From Bacteroidota bacterium (GTDB taxonomy: Bacteria; Bacteroidota; Bacteroidia; Bacteroidales; UBA10428), in contig JAEZZA010000002.1 in NCBI GenBank assembly GCA_023442525.1, forward strand, positions 1 to 64,000: a stretch of DNA of 64,000 nucleotides. Direction: 5' to 3'. Every line of letters begins with the position of its first letter. The first letter of the stretch is position 1. The notes beneath the pieces were generated by a model that saw only the letters and a program-made list of their open reading frames with translations, was not told the origin of the DNA and did not search any database. The translations under genes were made by a program, and so were the position numbers. Below are positions 35,563-45,039 of this stretch, in pieces.

Positions 35563-36372
35563 CTACTTGTCAATTACCTGGTCGTAGAACTCTGAATAAG
35601 CATCAACGTATGTGTCGCTATTCTGATATGCCAAAAGGGGTTTGTTCATTTTCTCCGTGTATTTCAGCACTTCTTTGTTGACCTGTTTACTGCCGCAGAC
35701 CACCCCATCGGCCATATTAATGATTGCCTTATTATAGTTGACAAAATCGGGATTATCGAGAATTTTGATGTCTTCTTCGGGAATTCCGTCCATTCTTAAC
35801 TTTTTCCGGAAGTCTTTGCTCAGTGGCTTTGTAAATTCATTATCGTAAAGCGACAGAACTACTTTTGATTTTCTAAAAACCGGATCCTCAAAGTAAAGCC
35901 TCTTGATATAAAGTGACAATAATCCCGAAAACCATCCGTGACAATGAATAACGTCCGGCGGCCATTGCAATTTCCTGACGGTTTCTAATACTCCCCGGGC
36001 AAAGAACATTGCACGTTCGTCGTTGTCCTCAAAAAATTCCCCATTATCGTCTGTAAACAGGAATTTACGCTGAAAATAATCTTCGTTGTCGATAAAGTAA
36101 ACCTGCATTCTTGCAGCCTGTATTGAGGCAACTTTAATAATCAGAGGATGATCGGTATCATCAATGATGATATTCATGCCCGATAACCTTATAACCTCAT
36201 GAAGTTGATTCCTGCGTTCATTTATACAGCCATACCTGGGCATAAATGTCCGGATTTCCCGGCCTTTTTCCTGTATAGCCTGAGGCAAACTTCTTCCGAT
36301 AACCGACATCTCAGACTCAGGAAGGTATGGTGTAATTTCCTGTGAAACGTAAAGAACTTTTGTTCCTGCCAT
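35563..36372 (-). CDS. Half-length glycogen/starch synthase-like protein (GT5 N-lobe only)
   Basis: 269 residues, about half of a bacterial glycogen synthase. KVLYVSQEITPYLPESEMSV and FMPRYGCINERR match the N-terminal GT5 lobe, and DVIHCHGWFSGLL is the conserved DxxHxHDW-like motif. The nucleotide-sugar C-lobe is absent: there is no room before the stop and no downstream frame continuing it. Short forms are recalled as conserved in Bacteroidales, beside panC in Bacteroides, so this may be a standalone family rather than a recent truncation. It lies 40 bases from glmS on the same strand. Confidence 0.8.
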   Translation of the reverse strand: MAGTKVLYVSQEITPYLPESEMSVIGRSLPQAIQEKGREIRTFMPRYGCINERRNQLHEVIRLSGMNIIIDDTDHPLIIKVASIQAARMQVYFIDNEDYFQRKFLFTDDNGEFFEDNDERAMFFARGVLETVRKLQWPPDVIHCHGWFSGLLSLYIKRLYFEDPVFRKSKVVLSLYDNEFTKPLSKDFRKKLRMDGIPEEDIKILDNPDFVNYNKAIINMADGVVCGSKQVNKEVLKYTEKMNKPLLAYQNSDTYVDAYSEFYDQVIDK

Positions 36373-36450
36373 TTAGTTCTTCAGCTGTTTTTTAAAATTC
36401 TCACAAAATTACTAAATAACTTAACAAATTACAAGTCAGCAACTATTGAA

Positions 36451-37080
36451 TTATTTAATAATGGCTGCAGCCCGTACAGGCGAACCATCGCCATGGTGCA
36501 GATACAGAGGGAAACAGGAAAAATCAAATGACACCCTGGAAACGGAAATGAGGTTAGTGAGGTTTTCAATCAAAATCTTTCCGGAGCCCAGTAATTTATG
36601 ATGCACCGGCAGGTCTTCCCCGAAATGATCGAAACTGGGGGCATCAATACCCACACCCTTCAGGTTCTGATTGGCCAAATATCCGGCTGCCCCTGCATCC
36701 AAAACCGGATAATCTTTAAAATATCCGGGACGGCCCCAGTATTTATCCCACCCTGTAAACAATATAATGAATTCAACCCCGCTTATCAGTTCATCTATAT
36801 GCTCAAATACCGACAACGGTATTGTACTTCCCGTTTCGCGACAGTCGATTACTATCGCTCCGCCATAAAACCTGTTGATATCTGTGGAAGTGGTAAAGCC
36901 ATCCTCAATTATGTGAAAGGGACAGTCGATGTGCGTCCCGGTATGGGTGGTGATGGTCAGCTGAAGTTCATTAAAACCATCATTCTTTAGGGTGTAGACG
37001 GGTTTCAGAATGGCATGGGGTGTTCCGGGATAAACCGGCATGCCGCTCGTCATTATATGGCTCAAATCTATCACTGACAT
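36451..37080 (-). CDS. Cyclase/kynurenine formamidase-like metal hydrolase
   Basis: 209 residues from ATG 37080. SVIDLSHIMTSGMPVYPG is the start motif of the cyclase family, and TTHTGTHIDCPFHI is its metal-binding HxGTHxDxPxH motif. A later GVGIDAPSFD supports the fold. Members hydrolyse N-formyl or cyclic amide substrates (for example N-formylkynurenine); no tryptophan-catabolism gene is nearby, so the substrate is unknown. Confidence 0.85.
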   Translation of the reverse strand: MSVIDLSHIMTSGMPVYPGTPHAILKPVYTLKNDGFNELQLTITTHTGTHIDCPFHIIEDGFTTSTDINRFYGGAIVIDCRETGSTIPLSVFEHIDELISGVEFIILFTGWDKYWGRPGYFKDYPVLDAGAAGYLANQNLKGVGIDAPSFDHFGEDLPVHHKLLGSGKILIENLTNLISVSRVSFDFSCFPLYLHHGDGSPVRAAAIIK

Positions 37081-37214
37081 CGGCACTATCAATTTACAAA
37101 CTGAATTTTATTACCGTGTTTTCGATAATTGTCACTTATTATTCAATATTCGTCATAAGTTACAATCTAATTTACGACTTATGCGTAAACAATAGCAAAC
37201 AAATTACTACCCAA

Positions 37215-37589
37215 ATGAAAAACTTGAATTTTGAACCAACCACAAGTACCCCGGCCGTGCGATTCACTACCGACGGAAGACTGCTGATTGAAGGCCGATC
37301 ACTGCCCGAGAATGTCACACGATTCTATGAACCTCTTGTTAACTGGGTTAAAGAACTTGATGCTGAGGTTGTAAAAATGGACCTCAACCTTGAATACTTA
37401 AACAGTGCCTCTTCTAAAAAAGTTCTTGAAATTCTGAGAGCTATCGATCGTAATTCAAACATAAAAGTATTTATAGTAAACTGGCATTACGAAGCTGACG
37501 ATGAGGACGCCCTTGAAAGCGGGCAGATTTTTGAAGACCTGTTAGACAAAGCAGAATTCAGGTACCACGAATATTCTGAAGCCGCGTAG
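37215..37589 (+). CDS. SiaC-family (DUF1987) regulatory protein
   Basis: 124 residues from ATG 37215. FEPTTSTPAVRFTTDGRLLIEGRSLPEN is the usual start of DUF1987/SiaC proteins, and LEYLNSASSKKVLEIL surrounds the conserved region where SiaC is phosphorylated on Thr/Ser. In Pseudomonas, SiaC works with a kinase, a phosphatase and a diguanylate cyclase; none of these is next to this gene. It is probably a STAS-like switch protein in a partner-switching pathway. Divergent from the cyclase gene. Confidence 0.8.
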   Translation: MKNLNFEPTTSTPAVRFTTDGRLLIEGRSLPENVTRFYEPLVNWVKELDAEVVKMDLNLEYLNSASSKKVLEILRAIDRNSNIKVFIVNWHYEADDEDALESGQIFEDLLDKAEFRYHEYSEAA

Positions 37590-37644
37590 AAGAAAAACCG
37601 TGTTTTTTGTGTATTAAAAAGTGGCTTTCGGTTTAACGCCCTGC

Positions 37645-37729
37645 CAGTTCGGGCAGATTGCTTCGTCGCTGGCGCTCCACGCAATGACTGGTTATCCCAA
37701 TCGTAAATCCTGAATCGTAAATCGTAAAT
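37645..37729. repeat. Dispersed intergenic repeat (REP-like plus AATCGTAAATC words)
   Basis: The stretch around 37654-37690 (CAGATTGCTTCGTCGC...GCAATGACTG) has the look of the widespread GCAATGA/TCATTGC intergenic element. It is followed by AATCGTAAATC repeated twice and overlapping. It lies between converging genes and has no reading frame of note. Confidence 0.5.
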
Positions 37730-38875
37730 CTAATTGATTCTCTGAAACGCCTTCCACCACATTTCAGGAATATCATGATTACAAGCCTGTTGATACTCAT
37801 CCTGCGAACAGGCAACCATTACCGGTTCACCTGATTTCATATCAGGAATTTCCATCCACCATCTTCCGGTAACCAGGCTTTTATAAAAGGTAAGTGCATG
37901 CTCCATGTCGCTGTGATTGACCAGGAACACCTTAAAACCGGAACCCGAATCAGAAGGTTTTTCCTTCTTGCGCTGCGAATAACCCTCGGCGAAGTACCAG
38001 ATAGCCTGTGCAGCCAGTTGAGCCGTCTGGTCGTGGTTGTCATAATTGCCGTTTACCTCGAATATTCCAAAGCACGTAACCATATCACTGAGTCCGGCAA
38101 ACCGGGCAAGCTGACATGCTTCTTCCGACATGAGGCCGTTGGGCGACGGAAATTTAGTACCCGGAGCTTCGCCCTGTCGTACTGCGCCAATATCAAAACT
38201 CACCAGGTTGGCATCCCTGATAAATGGTTCTGCAACAAAAAGATTTGAACGGAGCGGACCCAGCCTGATCAGATCGAATCCCTTTTCTTCGAGATGATCT
38301 GCCTGCGACGGGTCGGCCAGGTATTGCTGATGTCCTATCCCTGTATACCTGAATATTCGGGGACTGTTGATAACTGGTATATTCCACGAAAATGATCCCG
38401 GGCCCGAGGTATTCATATCCAGCCTTGAGTCTACCGTTACCATACTTACTTTTGAAAGACTCTGCTCATAAGCCATATAAAGACCAGTGGTAAGATCCTG
38501 TGTCCCTCCCATTACAATTGCTGTCACCTGGTTATTCAGCAAATCGGTCATTACATCCCTCAAACCGAAATAGGTATCCTGAGGTCCGGAAGTTTGTTTC
38601 AGATTTCCCAGATCAATGATCCGCAATTTGTCGTTTATCATGAAAAGCTCATAAAGCTTACGCCTAATGATATCAGGTGCACCTGCCGACCCCGAATTGT
38701 ACGAATTTCTGTCCTCCGGCACACCAATCAGGGCAAGCTGGTAATTGCTGATCTCATCAATAGGATTACTGGCAGTGTTAACTCTTATATTATGCCCGAA
38801 CATGGCGGATGAAACACCTGGAGAATCGGCCGGTTTATCCAGTGATACAGGTTCAAAATAGTCGTTCAGATCCAT
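37730..38875 (-). CDS. Ureohydrolase (arginase/formimidoylglutamase)-fold protein lacking metal ligands
   Basis: 381 residues. The fold is recognisable: LALIGVPEDRNSYNSGSAGAPDIIRR is the family start, and VMGGTQDLTTG, TVDSRLDMN and SFDIGAVRQ stand where active enzymes carry GGDHS, DAHxD and SFDIDxxDP. Here Asp/His ligands are replaced (GGTQD at 123-127, DSRLD at 149-153, SFDIG at 226-230). A working binuclear manganese site is therefore unlikely, and this may be a pseudoenzyme. It is encoded 8 bp downstream of topA on the same strand, so probably co-transcribed. Confidence 0.85.
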   Translation of the reverse strand: MDLNDYFEPVSLDKPADSPGVSSAMFGHNIRVNTASNPIDEISNYQLALIGVPEDRNSYNSGSAGAPDIIRRKLYELFMINDKLRIIDLGNLKQTSGPQDTYFGLRDVMTDLLNNQVTAIVMGGTQDLTTGLYMAYEQSLSKVSMVTVDSRLDMNTSGPGSFSWNIPVINSPRIFRYTGIGHQQYLADPSQADHLEEKGFDLIRLGPLRSNLFVAEPFIRDANLVSFDIGAVRQGEAPGTKFPSPNGLMSEEACQLARFAGLSDMVTCFGIFEVNGNYDNHDQTAQLAAQAIWYFAEGYSQRKKEKPSDSGSGFKVFLVNHSDMEHALTFYKSLVTGRWWMEIPDMKSGEPVMVACSQDEYQQACNHDIPEMWWKAFQRIN

Positions 38876-38883
38876 CCGTGTGT

Positions 38884-41196
38884 TTATTTCTTTTTCGGTT
38901 TCTTCTCTGGAGCTTCGTTCACAATATCCATGCAGTCCTCATATTTTAACGATTTCGGATCAACGCCTTTCGGGATTCTGTAATTCTGCTTCTTATAACT
39001 TATATAGGGGCCCCATCTGCCATTCAATACCATCATTTCTTTATCCTGAGTAAATACGGCAATGGTTTTGTTCTTATCCTTTTCCCTTTTCTCATTAATG
39101 ATTGCAATAGCCCTTTCGGCTTCAATCGTATATGGATCATCATCTTTCCGTAAAGAATAGAACTTCGATTTGTGCAGAACATAGGGTCCGAACCGGCCTG
39201 TAGAAACGGTCATTTCACTGCCTTCGAACTCACCGATATTTCTGGGCAGCTTAAACAGGTCAAGTGCCTCCTGCAGGGTAATCGACTCAATATTCTGACC
39301 CTTCCTGAGCTGAGCATACCTTGGCTTTTCTTCTCCGTTGGTTTCCCCAATCTGGGCAACTGCCCCGAAACGTGCCAACCTGGCGTAAACCGGCTTTCCT
39401 GATTGCGGATCATTGCCCAGCAGTCTTTCGGGCTTTACAACGTCCTTACGAGCCAGGGTTGCCTCTATCTTTTTATGGAAAGGTTTATAGAAACTCCGGA
39501 TCATTTCAGTCCAGTTTGCATTCCCCTCGGCAATCTCATCAAATTCCTTCTCAACCGAAGCGGTGAAATTGAAATCGAGTATTTCCGGGAATTGTTCCAC
39601 CAGAAAATCATTAACCAGCATGCCAATATTATCGGGGAAAAGCTTGCCTTTTTCAGCCCCTGTAATCTCGGTATTCACACCCTCACTCACTTTTCCTTTC
39701 TCAAGCGATATTACACGGTATGACCGCTCTTTCCCAGCCCTGTCTTCTTTCAGCACATAACCTCTTTGCAGAATGGTGGATATGGTGGGTGCGTACGTCG
39801 AAGGCCTTCCGATACCCAGTTCCTCAAGTTTCTTTACCAGGCTTGCCTCTGTGTATCGTGGCGGATAGTGTGTAAACTTTTCGGTTGCCTGAATCGATTT
39901 ACAGGGAAGTTTCATCCCCTTTTCCATAGGAGGCAGCAGAGTCTGATTGCTTTCTTCGGTTTCGTCATCCGTTGATTCGAGATATACTTTCAGAAATCCG
40001 TCGAATTTCATTACCTCACCTTCAGCAACAAATTGCTCTTTCTTCCCCGATATGCCAATTGAAACGGTTGTCTTCTCAAGGCGGGCATCGCTCATCTGTG
40101 ATGCCACAGTCCGCTTCCAGATCAATTCATAAAGTTTCTTCTCGGTGGCATTTCCATCAATCGACTGTTTATCGAGATACGCCGGTCTGATGGCTTCATG
40201 TGCCTCCTGCGCACCCTTGCTCCTGGTTTTGTAATTGCGGATATTTACATAATCCTTTCCGAATTCCTTACCAATGATTTCTTCCGCTGCCTTAAGAGCA
40301 GTGTTCGAAAGATTAACAGAGTCGGTTCTCATGTAGGTTATTAACCCGGCTTCATAAAGCCTCTGAGCAACAGTCATCGTTTGGGATACCGAAAAACCAA
40401 GCTTGCGGCTGGCTTCCTGTTGAAGTGTGGAAGTGGTAAATGGAGGTGAAGGCGACTTTTTAGCCGGTTTCTTCACTATATCAGAAATTGTGAATGTGGC
40501 ATTTTTACAGTCTTCAAGAAATTCTAGCGCCTTTTTGTAGTCGGCAAAACGCTCATTTAGCTCGGCTTTTAATATCTGTACCTTTTTATCCTTGTCAACT
40601 ACTTCAAAAAGTGCTGAAATCCTGAACGATGATGTGCTTTTAAACTTAATGATCTCTCTTTCGCGTTCCACAATCAGCCTTACGGCAACCGACTGCACCC
40701 TGCCGGCTGATAGCTGTGGCTTAACCTTACGCCATAACACCGGTGAAATCTCAAACCCTACCAGCCGGTCGAGAATCCTCCGGGCCTGCTGGGCATTGAC
40801 CAGGTTCTGATCAATCTGCCTGTGGTTTTCAATGGCGTGCAAAATGGCATCTTTTGTGATTTCGTGAAATACAATCCGCCTGGTTTTATTTTTTTCGAGC
40901 TTAAGCTCTTCGCTCAAATGCCAGGCAATAGCCTCTCCTTCACGGTCCTCATCAGAAGCCAGCCAAACAGTGGCTGCCTTGCGCACAGAATCTTTAAGAT
41001 CCGCAACAGTCTTTTTTTTGTCCTCCGGTACAATATAACGGGGCTTGAAGTTGTTATTGATATCAATGCCAAGATCTTCCTTGGACAGATCGCGGATATG
41101 GCCCATGCTCGACTTTACCGTGAAATCCTTTCCCAGGAATTTTTCAATGGTCTTTGCTTTTGCCGGAGATTCAACTATAACCAGGTTGTTGATCAT
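38884..41196 (-). CDS. topA: DNA topoisomerase I
   Basis: 770 residues from ATG 41196. The Toprim domain opens with LVIVESPAKAKTIEKFLG and contains SDEDREGE (the acidic metal-binding triad). The active-site tyrosine is in LITYMRTDSVNLS (about Tyr288), and AGRVQSVAVRLIVERE is conserved. The C-terminus has the non-zinc topoisomerase repeats (GRFGPYVLHKSKFY, GRWGPYISYKKQNY) and a Lys-rich tail. It relaxes negative supercoils. The gene is divergent from that of the class A PBP. Confidence 0.97.
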   Translation of the reverse strand: MINNLVIVESPAKAKTIEKFLGKDFTVKSSMGHIRDLSKEDLGIDINNNFKPRYIVPEDKKKTVADLKDSVRKAATVWLASDEDREGEAIAWHLSEELKLEKNKTRRIVFHEITKDAILHAIENHRQIDQNLVNAQQARRILDRLVGFEISPVLWRKVKPQLSAGRVQSVAVRLIVEREREIIKFKSTSSFRISALFEVVDKDKKVQILKAELNERFADYKKALEFLEDCKNATFTISDIVKKPAKKSPSPPFTTSTLQQEASRKLGFSVSQTMTVAQRLYEAGLITYMRTDSVNLSNTALKAAEEIIGKEFGKDYVNIRNYKTRSKGAQEAHEAIRPAYLDKQSIDGNATEKKLYELIWKRTVASQMSDARLEKTTVSIGISGKKEQFVAEGEVMKFDGFLKVYLESTDDETEESNQTLLPPMEKGMKLPCKSIQATEKFTHYPPRYTEASLVKKLEELGIGRPSTYAPTISTILQRGYVLKEDRAGKERSYRVISLEKGKVSEGVNTEITGAEKGKLFPDNIGMLVNDFLVEQFPEILDFNFTASVEKEFDEIAEGNANWTEMIRSFYKPFHKKIEATLARKDVVKPERLLGNDPQSGKPVYARLARFGAVAQIGETNGEEKPRYAQLRKGQNIESITLQEALDLFKLPRNIGEFEGSEMTVSTGRFGPYVLHKSKFYSLRKDDDPYTIEAERAIAIINEKREKDKNKTIAVFTQDKEMMVLNGRWGPYISYKKQNYRIPKGVDPKSLKYEDCMDIVNEAPEKKPKKK

Positions 41197-41300
41197 TACA
41201 GAAACGTTTATATATAGGTGCAAATAAATCAATTAAGATCCTAAGTTCAAAATTTTAATTCAAATTATTGTTATTTTTACCGCTTTCACAGAGAATTTCT

Positions 41301-43652
41301 ATGAATAAGACAACTCCGGCAGTTCGTAAAAGGTTTAATAAATATTTTTGGATCGTATTCTCTATTCCGTTTGCTATTATTGCTCTCCTTCTGATATTGG
41401 CAGAATTGGGCGGATTGGGTTATATGCCTGATATCAAAACACTTGAAAATCCAAAAATCAATCTTGCGTCCCAGTTAATTTCAGAGGATGGTAAAATTTT
41501 AGGGTCGTTTTATTACCGGAACCAGAACCGGTCGTATGTTGATTATGATGAGCTGCCTCCTCACCTGGTAGATGCACTGGTTTCCACCGAGGATAAGAGG
41601 TTTTACAAGCATTCGGGCGTGGATGCCAAAGGTATCGCCCGAATGATCATTAAGCGGGGCATTCTGATGCAGAAGAGCGCGGGAGGAGGAAGTACCATCA
41701 CCCAACAGCTTGCCAAGATGCTGTTTCACGAACCTCCACGCACTATGGCAGGCAGAGGTTTGCAAAAAATCAAAGAATGGATCATTGCCGTCAGACTCGA
41801 AAAAGCCTATACAAAGGAAGAAATCATCACCATGTATTTTAACCAGTGCGACTTTGTTAACGAAGCCGCAGGTATTAAATCGGCCGCCCAGGTATATTTC
41901 AGTACCCTGCCCGATTCGCTGACCATTGAACAGGGCGCTATGCTGGTTGGAATGGCAAAAAATCCTGCCTATTATAACCCCAATGATTCAGCGAAAAGAG
42001 ACAGAGTGAAAATGCGGAGGAATGTAGTGCTGAACCAAATGGTTAAAAATAATAAGTTAAGCACTGCCATGGCCGATTCGATAAAAGGACTGCCTCTGAA
42101 TATCAAATTCACACGGATATCACACGACCAGGGTCTGGCCACCTATTTCAGGTCGTTCATACAGCGCACTATGCTGGCAAATGAACCCCGTCGGAAAGAT
42201 TACTTTGATTACCGCACTTATAAAGAAGATTCGGCAAGGTGGATGAATGATCCGCTGTATGGATGGTGTAATAAGAATAAAAAGCCCGATGGAAAACCGT
42301 ATAACTTGTATACCGACGGTTTAAAGATTTACTCCACTATAAATTACACCATGCAGCAGTATGCCGAAGAAGCTGTAAAAGAACACCTGGCAAAATATCT
42401 TCAACCCGCGTTCTTTAAAGAAAAGAGAAACAGTAACAGAGCTCCATTTTCTTCAGATCTGACGGAAGAGGAAATCCAGCGAATTCTTACCCGTGCGGTT
42501 TTGAATTCCGACAGGGGTAAGAAACTGAAGAATGAAGGTTTATCGACCGACGAAATTATGAAGGAATTCAAGAAACCGGTTCAGATGAAGGTTTTCAGCT
42601 GGAGAGGCCGTATTGATACCACAATGAGTCCGCTCGACTCGATTAAATACTATAAACATTTCCTGCGTACCGGTTTTATGGCTATGGATCCGGTTTTGGG
42701 AAACGTGAAGGCCTATGTGGGAGGTATCGAATTCACTAACTTTAAATACGACCACGTGACTCAGGGAAAGCGTCAGGCAGGTTCCACGTTCAAACCCTTC
42801 CTCTATATTCTGGCCATGCAGGAAGGCAAAACTCCATGCGACCAGGTACTGAATATGAGGCAGACATTCGCCATAAACGATACCGGAATCTGGGAACCCA
42901 AAAGCAACAGTCGTAAGGAAGATCTTAATGAACTGAAAACATTAAAGTGGGGACTTGCAACATCCGAAAATAATATTTCAGCCTGGCTGATCAAACAGTA
43001 TACTCCCCAGCCTATCGCCGATATCGCTCATAAAATGGGCATTACCAGTTACATCGATCCTGTGCCTTCGATGATCTACGGCACATCTGATATGACTGTA
43101 GCTGAAATGGTCTCGGCATATGCAACTTTTGCAAATAAGGGCATGCATACCAATCCGCTATACGTTCTGAAAATAGAAGACAAGAATGGTAATGTTCTCA
43201 CTGAATTTCAGCCCGAACGTACCGAAGCTATTAACGAACAGACCGCATACCTGATGCTGAACCTGATGGAAGGGGTCACTAACTTCGGAACTGCCGTGAG
43301 ATTACGGTACAGGTATAAGTTTACGGCTCAGATAGCGGCTAAAACAGGTACAACCCAGAATCATTCCGACGGATGGATGATTGGTATTACTCCTAAGCTG
43401 GTGGCCGGTGGCTGGGTAGGAGCAGAAGACCGATCGGTACATTTCAATTCCATGTCGATGGGACAGGGAGCCTCAATGGCGTTGCCAATATATGCCGAAT
43501 TCATGAAGCGGGTATATGCCGACAAATCTCTCGGTATTACCCAGGAAGATGTTTTTGAAATGCCTCCCGGTATGCCGCCCATCCCCAATTGTAACGATGT
43601 AAACGCCCTTAACGCCACAGCCGGGGAGTTTAGGGAGTATGAGTGGGAGTAG
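41301..43652 (+). CDS. Class A penicillin-binding protein (PBP1A-like)
   Basis: 783 residues from ATG 41301. One N-terminal TM (YFWIVFSIPFAIIALLLILA) is followed by a GT51 transglycosylase domain with STEDKRFYKHSGVD (catalytic Glu) and GGGSTITQQLAKML. The transpeptidase domain has SxxK in QAGSTFKPFLY, SxN in SENNISAW and KTGT in AAKTGTTQNHSDGW. It polymerises and crosslinks peptidoglycan in the periplasm. The gene converges with radA. Confidence 0.95.
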   Translation: MNKTTPAVRKRFNKYFWIVFSIPFAIIALLLILAELGGLGYMPDIKTLENPKINLASQLISEDGKILGSFYYRNQNRSYVDYDELPPHLVDALVSTEDKRFYKHSGVDAKGIARMIIKRGILMQKSAGGGSTITQQLAKMLFHEPPRTMAGRGLQKIKEWIIAVRLEKAYTKEEIITMYFNQCDFVNEAAGIKSAAQVYFSTLPDSLTIEQGAMLVGMAKNPAYYNPNDSAKRDRVKMRRNVVLNQMVKNNKLSTAMADSIKGLPLNIKFTRISHDQGLATYFRSFIQRTMLANEPRRKDYFDYRTYKEDSARWMNDPLYGWCNKNKKPDGKPYNLYTDGLKIYSTINYTMQQYAEEAVKEHLAKYLQPAFFKEKRNSNRAPFSSDLTEEEIQRILTRAVLNSDRGKKLKNEGLSTDEIMKEFKKPVQMKVFSWRGRIDTTMSPLDSIKYYKHFLRTGFMAMDPVLGNVKAYVGGIEFTNFKYDHVTQGKRQAGSTFKPFLYILAMQEGKTPCDQVLNMRQTFAINDTGIWEPKSNSRKEDLNELKTLKWGLATSENNISAWLIKQYTPQPIADIAHKMGITSYIDPVPSMIYGTSDMTVAEMVSAYATFANKGMHTNPLYVLKIEDKNGNVLTEFQPERTEAINEQTAYLMLNLMEGVTNFGTAVRLRYRYKFTAQIAAKTGTTQNHSDGWMIGITPKLVAGGWVGAEDRSVHFNSMSMGQGASMALPIYAEFMKRVYADKSLGITQEDVFEMPPGMPPIPNCNDVNALNATAGEFREYEWE

Positions 43653-43674
43653 AAGCCCATCCGGCATCCAGCAT

Positions 43675-45039
43675 CTACTCCCTAAAAAGCAGCTTCAAGA
43701 ACTCTTCTACTCTGTTTACCTTTATAATTCTTATAGTTTCCTTTTCCGGAACGTTTATCCTTTCAAACGCGCCGGAAACTGCAATCGATGTGAATCCCAG
43801 TCGCCCTGCCTCGCGAATGCGGCTTTCGATACGGGTTACCGGGCGAATCTCACCCGACAGGCCAACTTCGGCACTGAAACACATTTTTTTGGTAATGGCC
43901 TTGTCAACTCCTGATGAAAGCACGGCCCCGATAACGGCCAGATCTAACGCCGGATCAGTTACTCTGAGTCCGCCTGCAAGGTTCAAAAAAACATCCCGGG
44001 TAGATATCTTGAAACCGGCCCTTCGTTCCAATACGGCCAAAAGCATATTCAGTCTTCTGACATCGTATCCGGTGGATACCCTTTGCGGCATTCCGTATGC
44101 AGCCGTACTAACCAGTGCCTGAACTTCGATTAAAAATGGCCTTATCCCGTCGATGGTAGCGGCCGTGGTTATGCCACTCAGACCCTCATTGCTTTTATTA
44201 ATAAGCACTTCCGAGGGATTCTCCACTTCCCTCAAGCCATTGTGCAACATCTCAAAGATTCCCAGTTCGGCAGTTGCCCCGAACCGGTTCTTTGATGCCC
44301 TGAGTATACGGTACATGTAATGCTGGTCGCCTTCGAAAAGCAATACGGTGTCCACAATATGTTCAAGTATCTTGGGCCCGGCCAGCGTACCATCCTTGGT
44401 TATATGCCCGATGAGAAAAACCGGCGTGGACGTTTCCTTGGCATATTTCATCAGCTTACCGGCACACTCTCGTATCTGGGAGATACTTCCGGGCGATGAT
44501 TCAAGGGTTTCGTCCTGAAGCGTCTGAATAGAATCAATAATGAGTATTTCGGGCTTTAAATTCTGAAGATGGGTAATTATGTTTTGCAACGAAATCTCGC
44601 CCAGCACAAAGCAGTTTTCGTTTTTTCTTCCGATACGGTCTGCACGCATGCTGATCTGCTGGACACTTTCTTCACCTGAAATATAAAGCACCTTGTAGTT
44701 GCTCATGGCAAGAGCAACCTGTAAAGCCAGTGTCGATTTCCCGATTCCGGGTTCACCTCCGATAAGTATAACGGATCCTCTTACCAGTCCTCCTCCAAGC
44801 ACCCTGTTCAGCTCACCAGTCTGTGTATCCAGCCTGGGCTGGCTCGATGAATCCACTTCATGTATTCTGACAGGTGAAGAAGTACCCGGTGAAAAGGAAG
44901 TAACCGATGTACTGCTGGTTTTTACAACAACTTCCTCGATAAAGGTATTCCATTGGCCGCACGAAGGACATTTACCGATCCATTTGGCTGCTTCGGTACC
45001 GCAGTTACGACAGATAAATACAGTTTTGGCCTTGGCCAT
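43675..45039 (-). CDS. radA: DNA repair protein RadA/Sms
   Basis: 454 residues. An N-terminal four-Cys zinc finger (CRNCG...CPSCG), Walker A GEPGIGKST, the RadA-specific KNRFG motif in ASKNRFGATAELGIF, and a Lon-like C-terminal domain (GGLRVTDPALDLAV, FSAEVGLSGEIRPV) identify it. It promotes branch migration in recombinational repair. The gene shares its boundary base with the upstream rfaE2 stop, so the two are coupled. Confidence 0.96.
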   Translation of the reverse strand: MAKAKTVFICRNCGTEAAKWIGKCPSCGQWNTFIEEVVVKTSSTSVTSFSPGTSSPVRIHEVDSSSQPRLDTQTGELNRVLGGGLVRGSVILIGGEPGIGKSTLALQVALAMSNYKVLYISGEESVQQISMRADRIGRKNENCFVLGEISLQNIITHLQNLKPEILIIDSIQTLQDETLESSPGSISQIRECAGKLMKYAKETSTPVFLIGHITKDGTLAGPKILEHIVDTVLLFEGDQHYMYRILRASKNRFGATAELGIFEMLHNGLREVENPSEVLINKSNEGLSGITTAATIDGIRPFLIEVQALVSTAAYGMPQRVSTGYDVRRLNMLLAVLERRAGFKISTRDVFLNLAGGLRVTDPALDLAVIGAVLSSGVDKAITKKMCFSAEVGLSGEIRPVTRIESRIREAGRLGFTSIAVSGAFERINVPEKETIRIIKVNRVEEFLKLLFRE

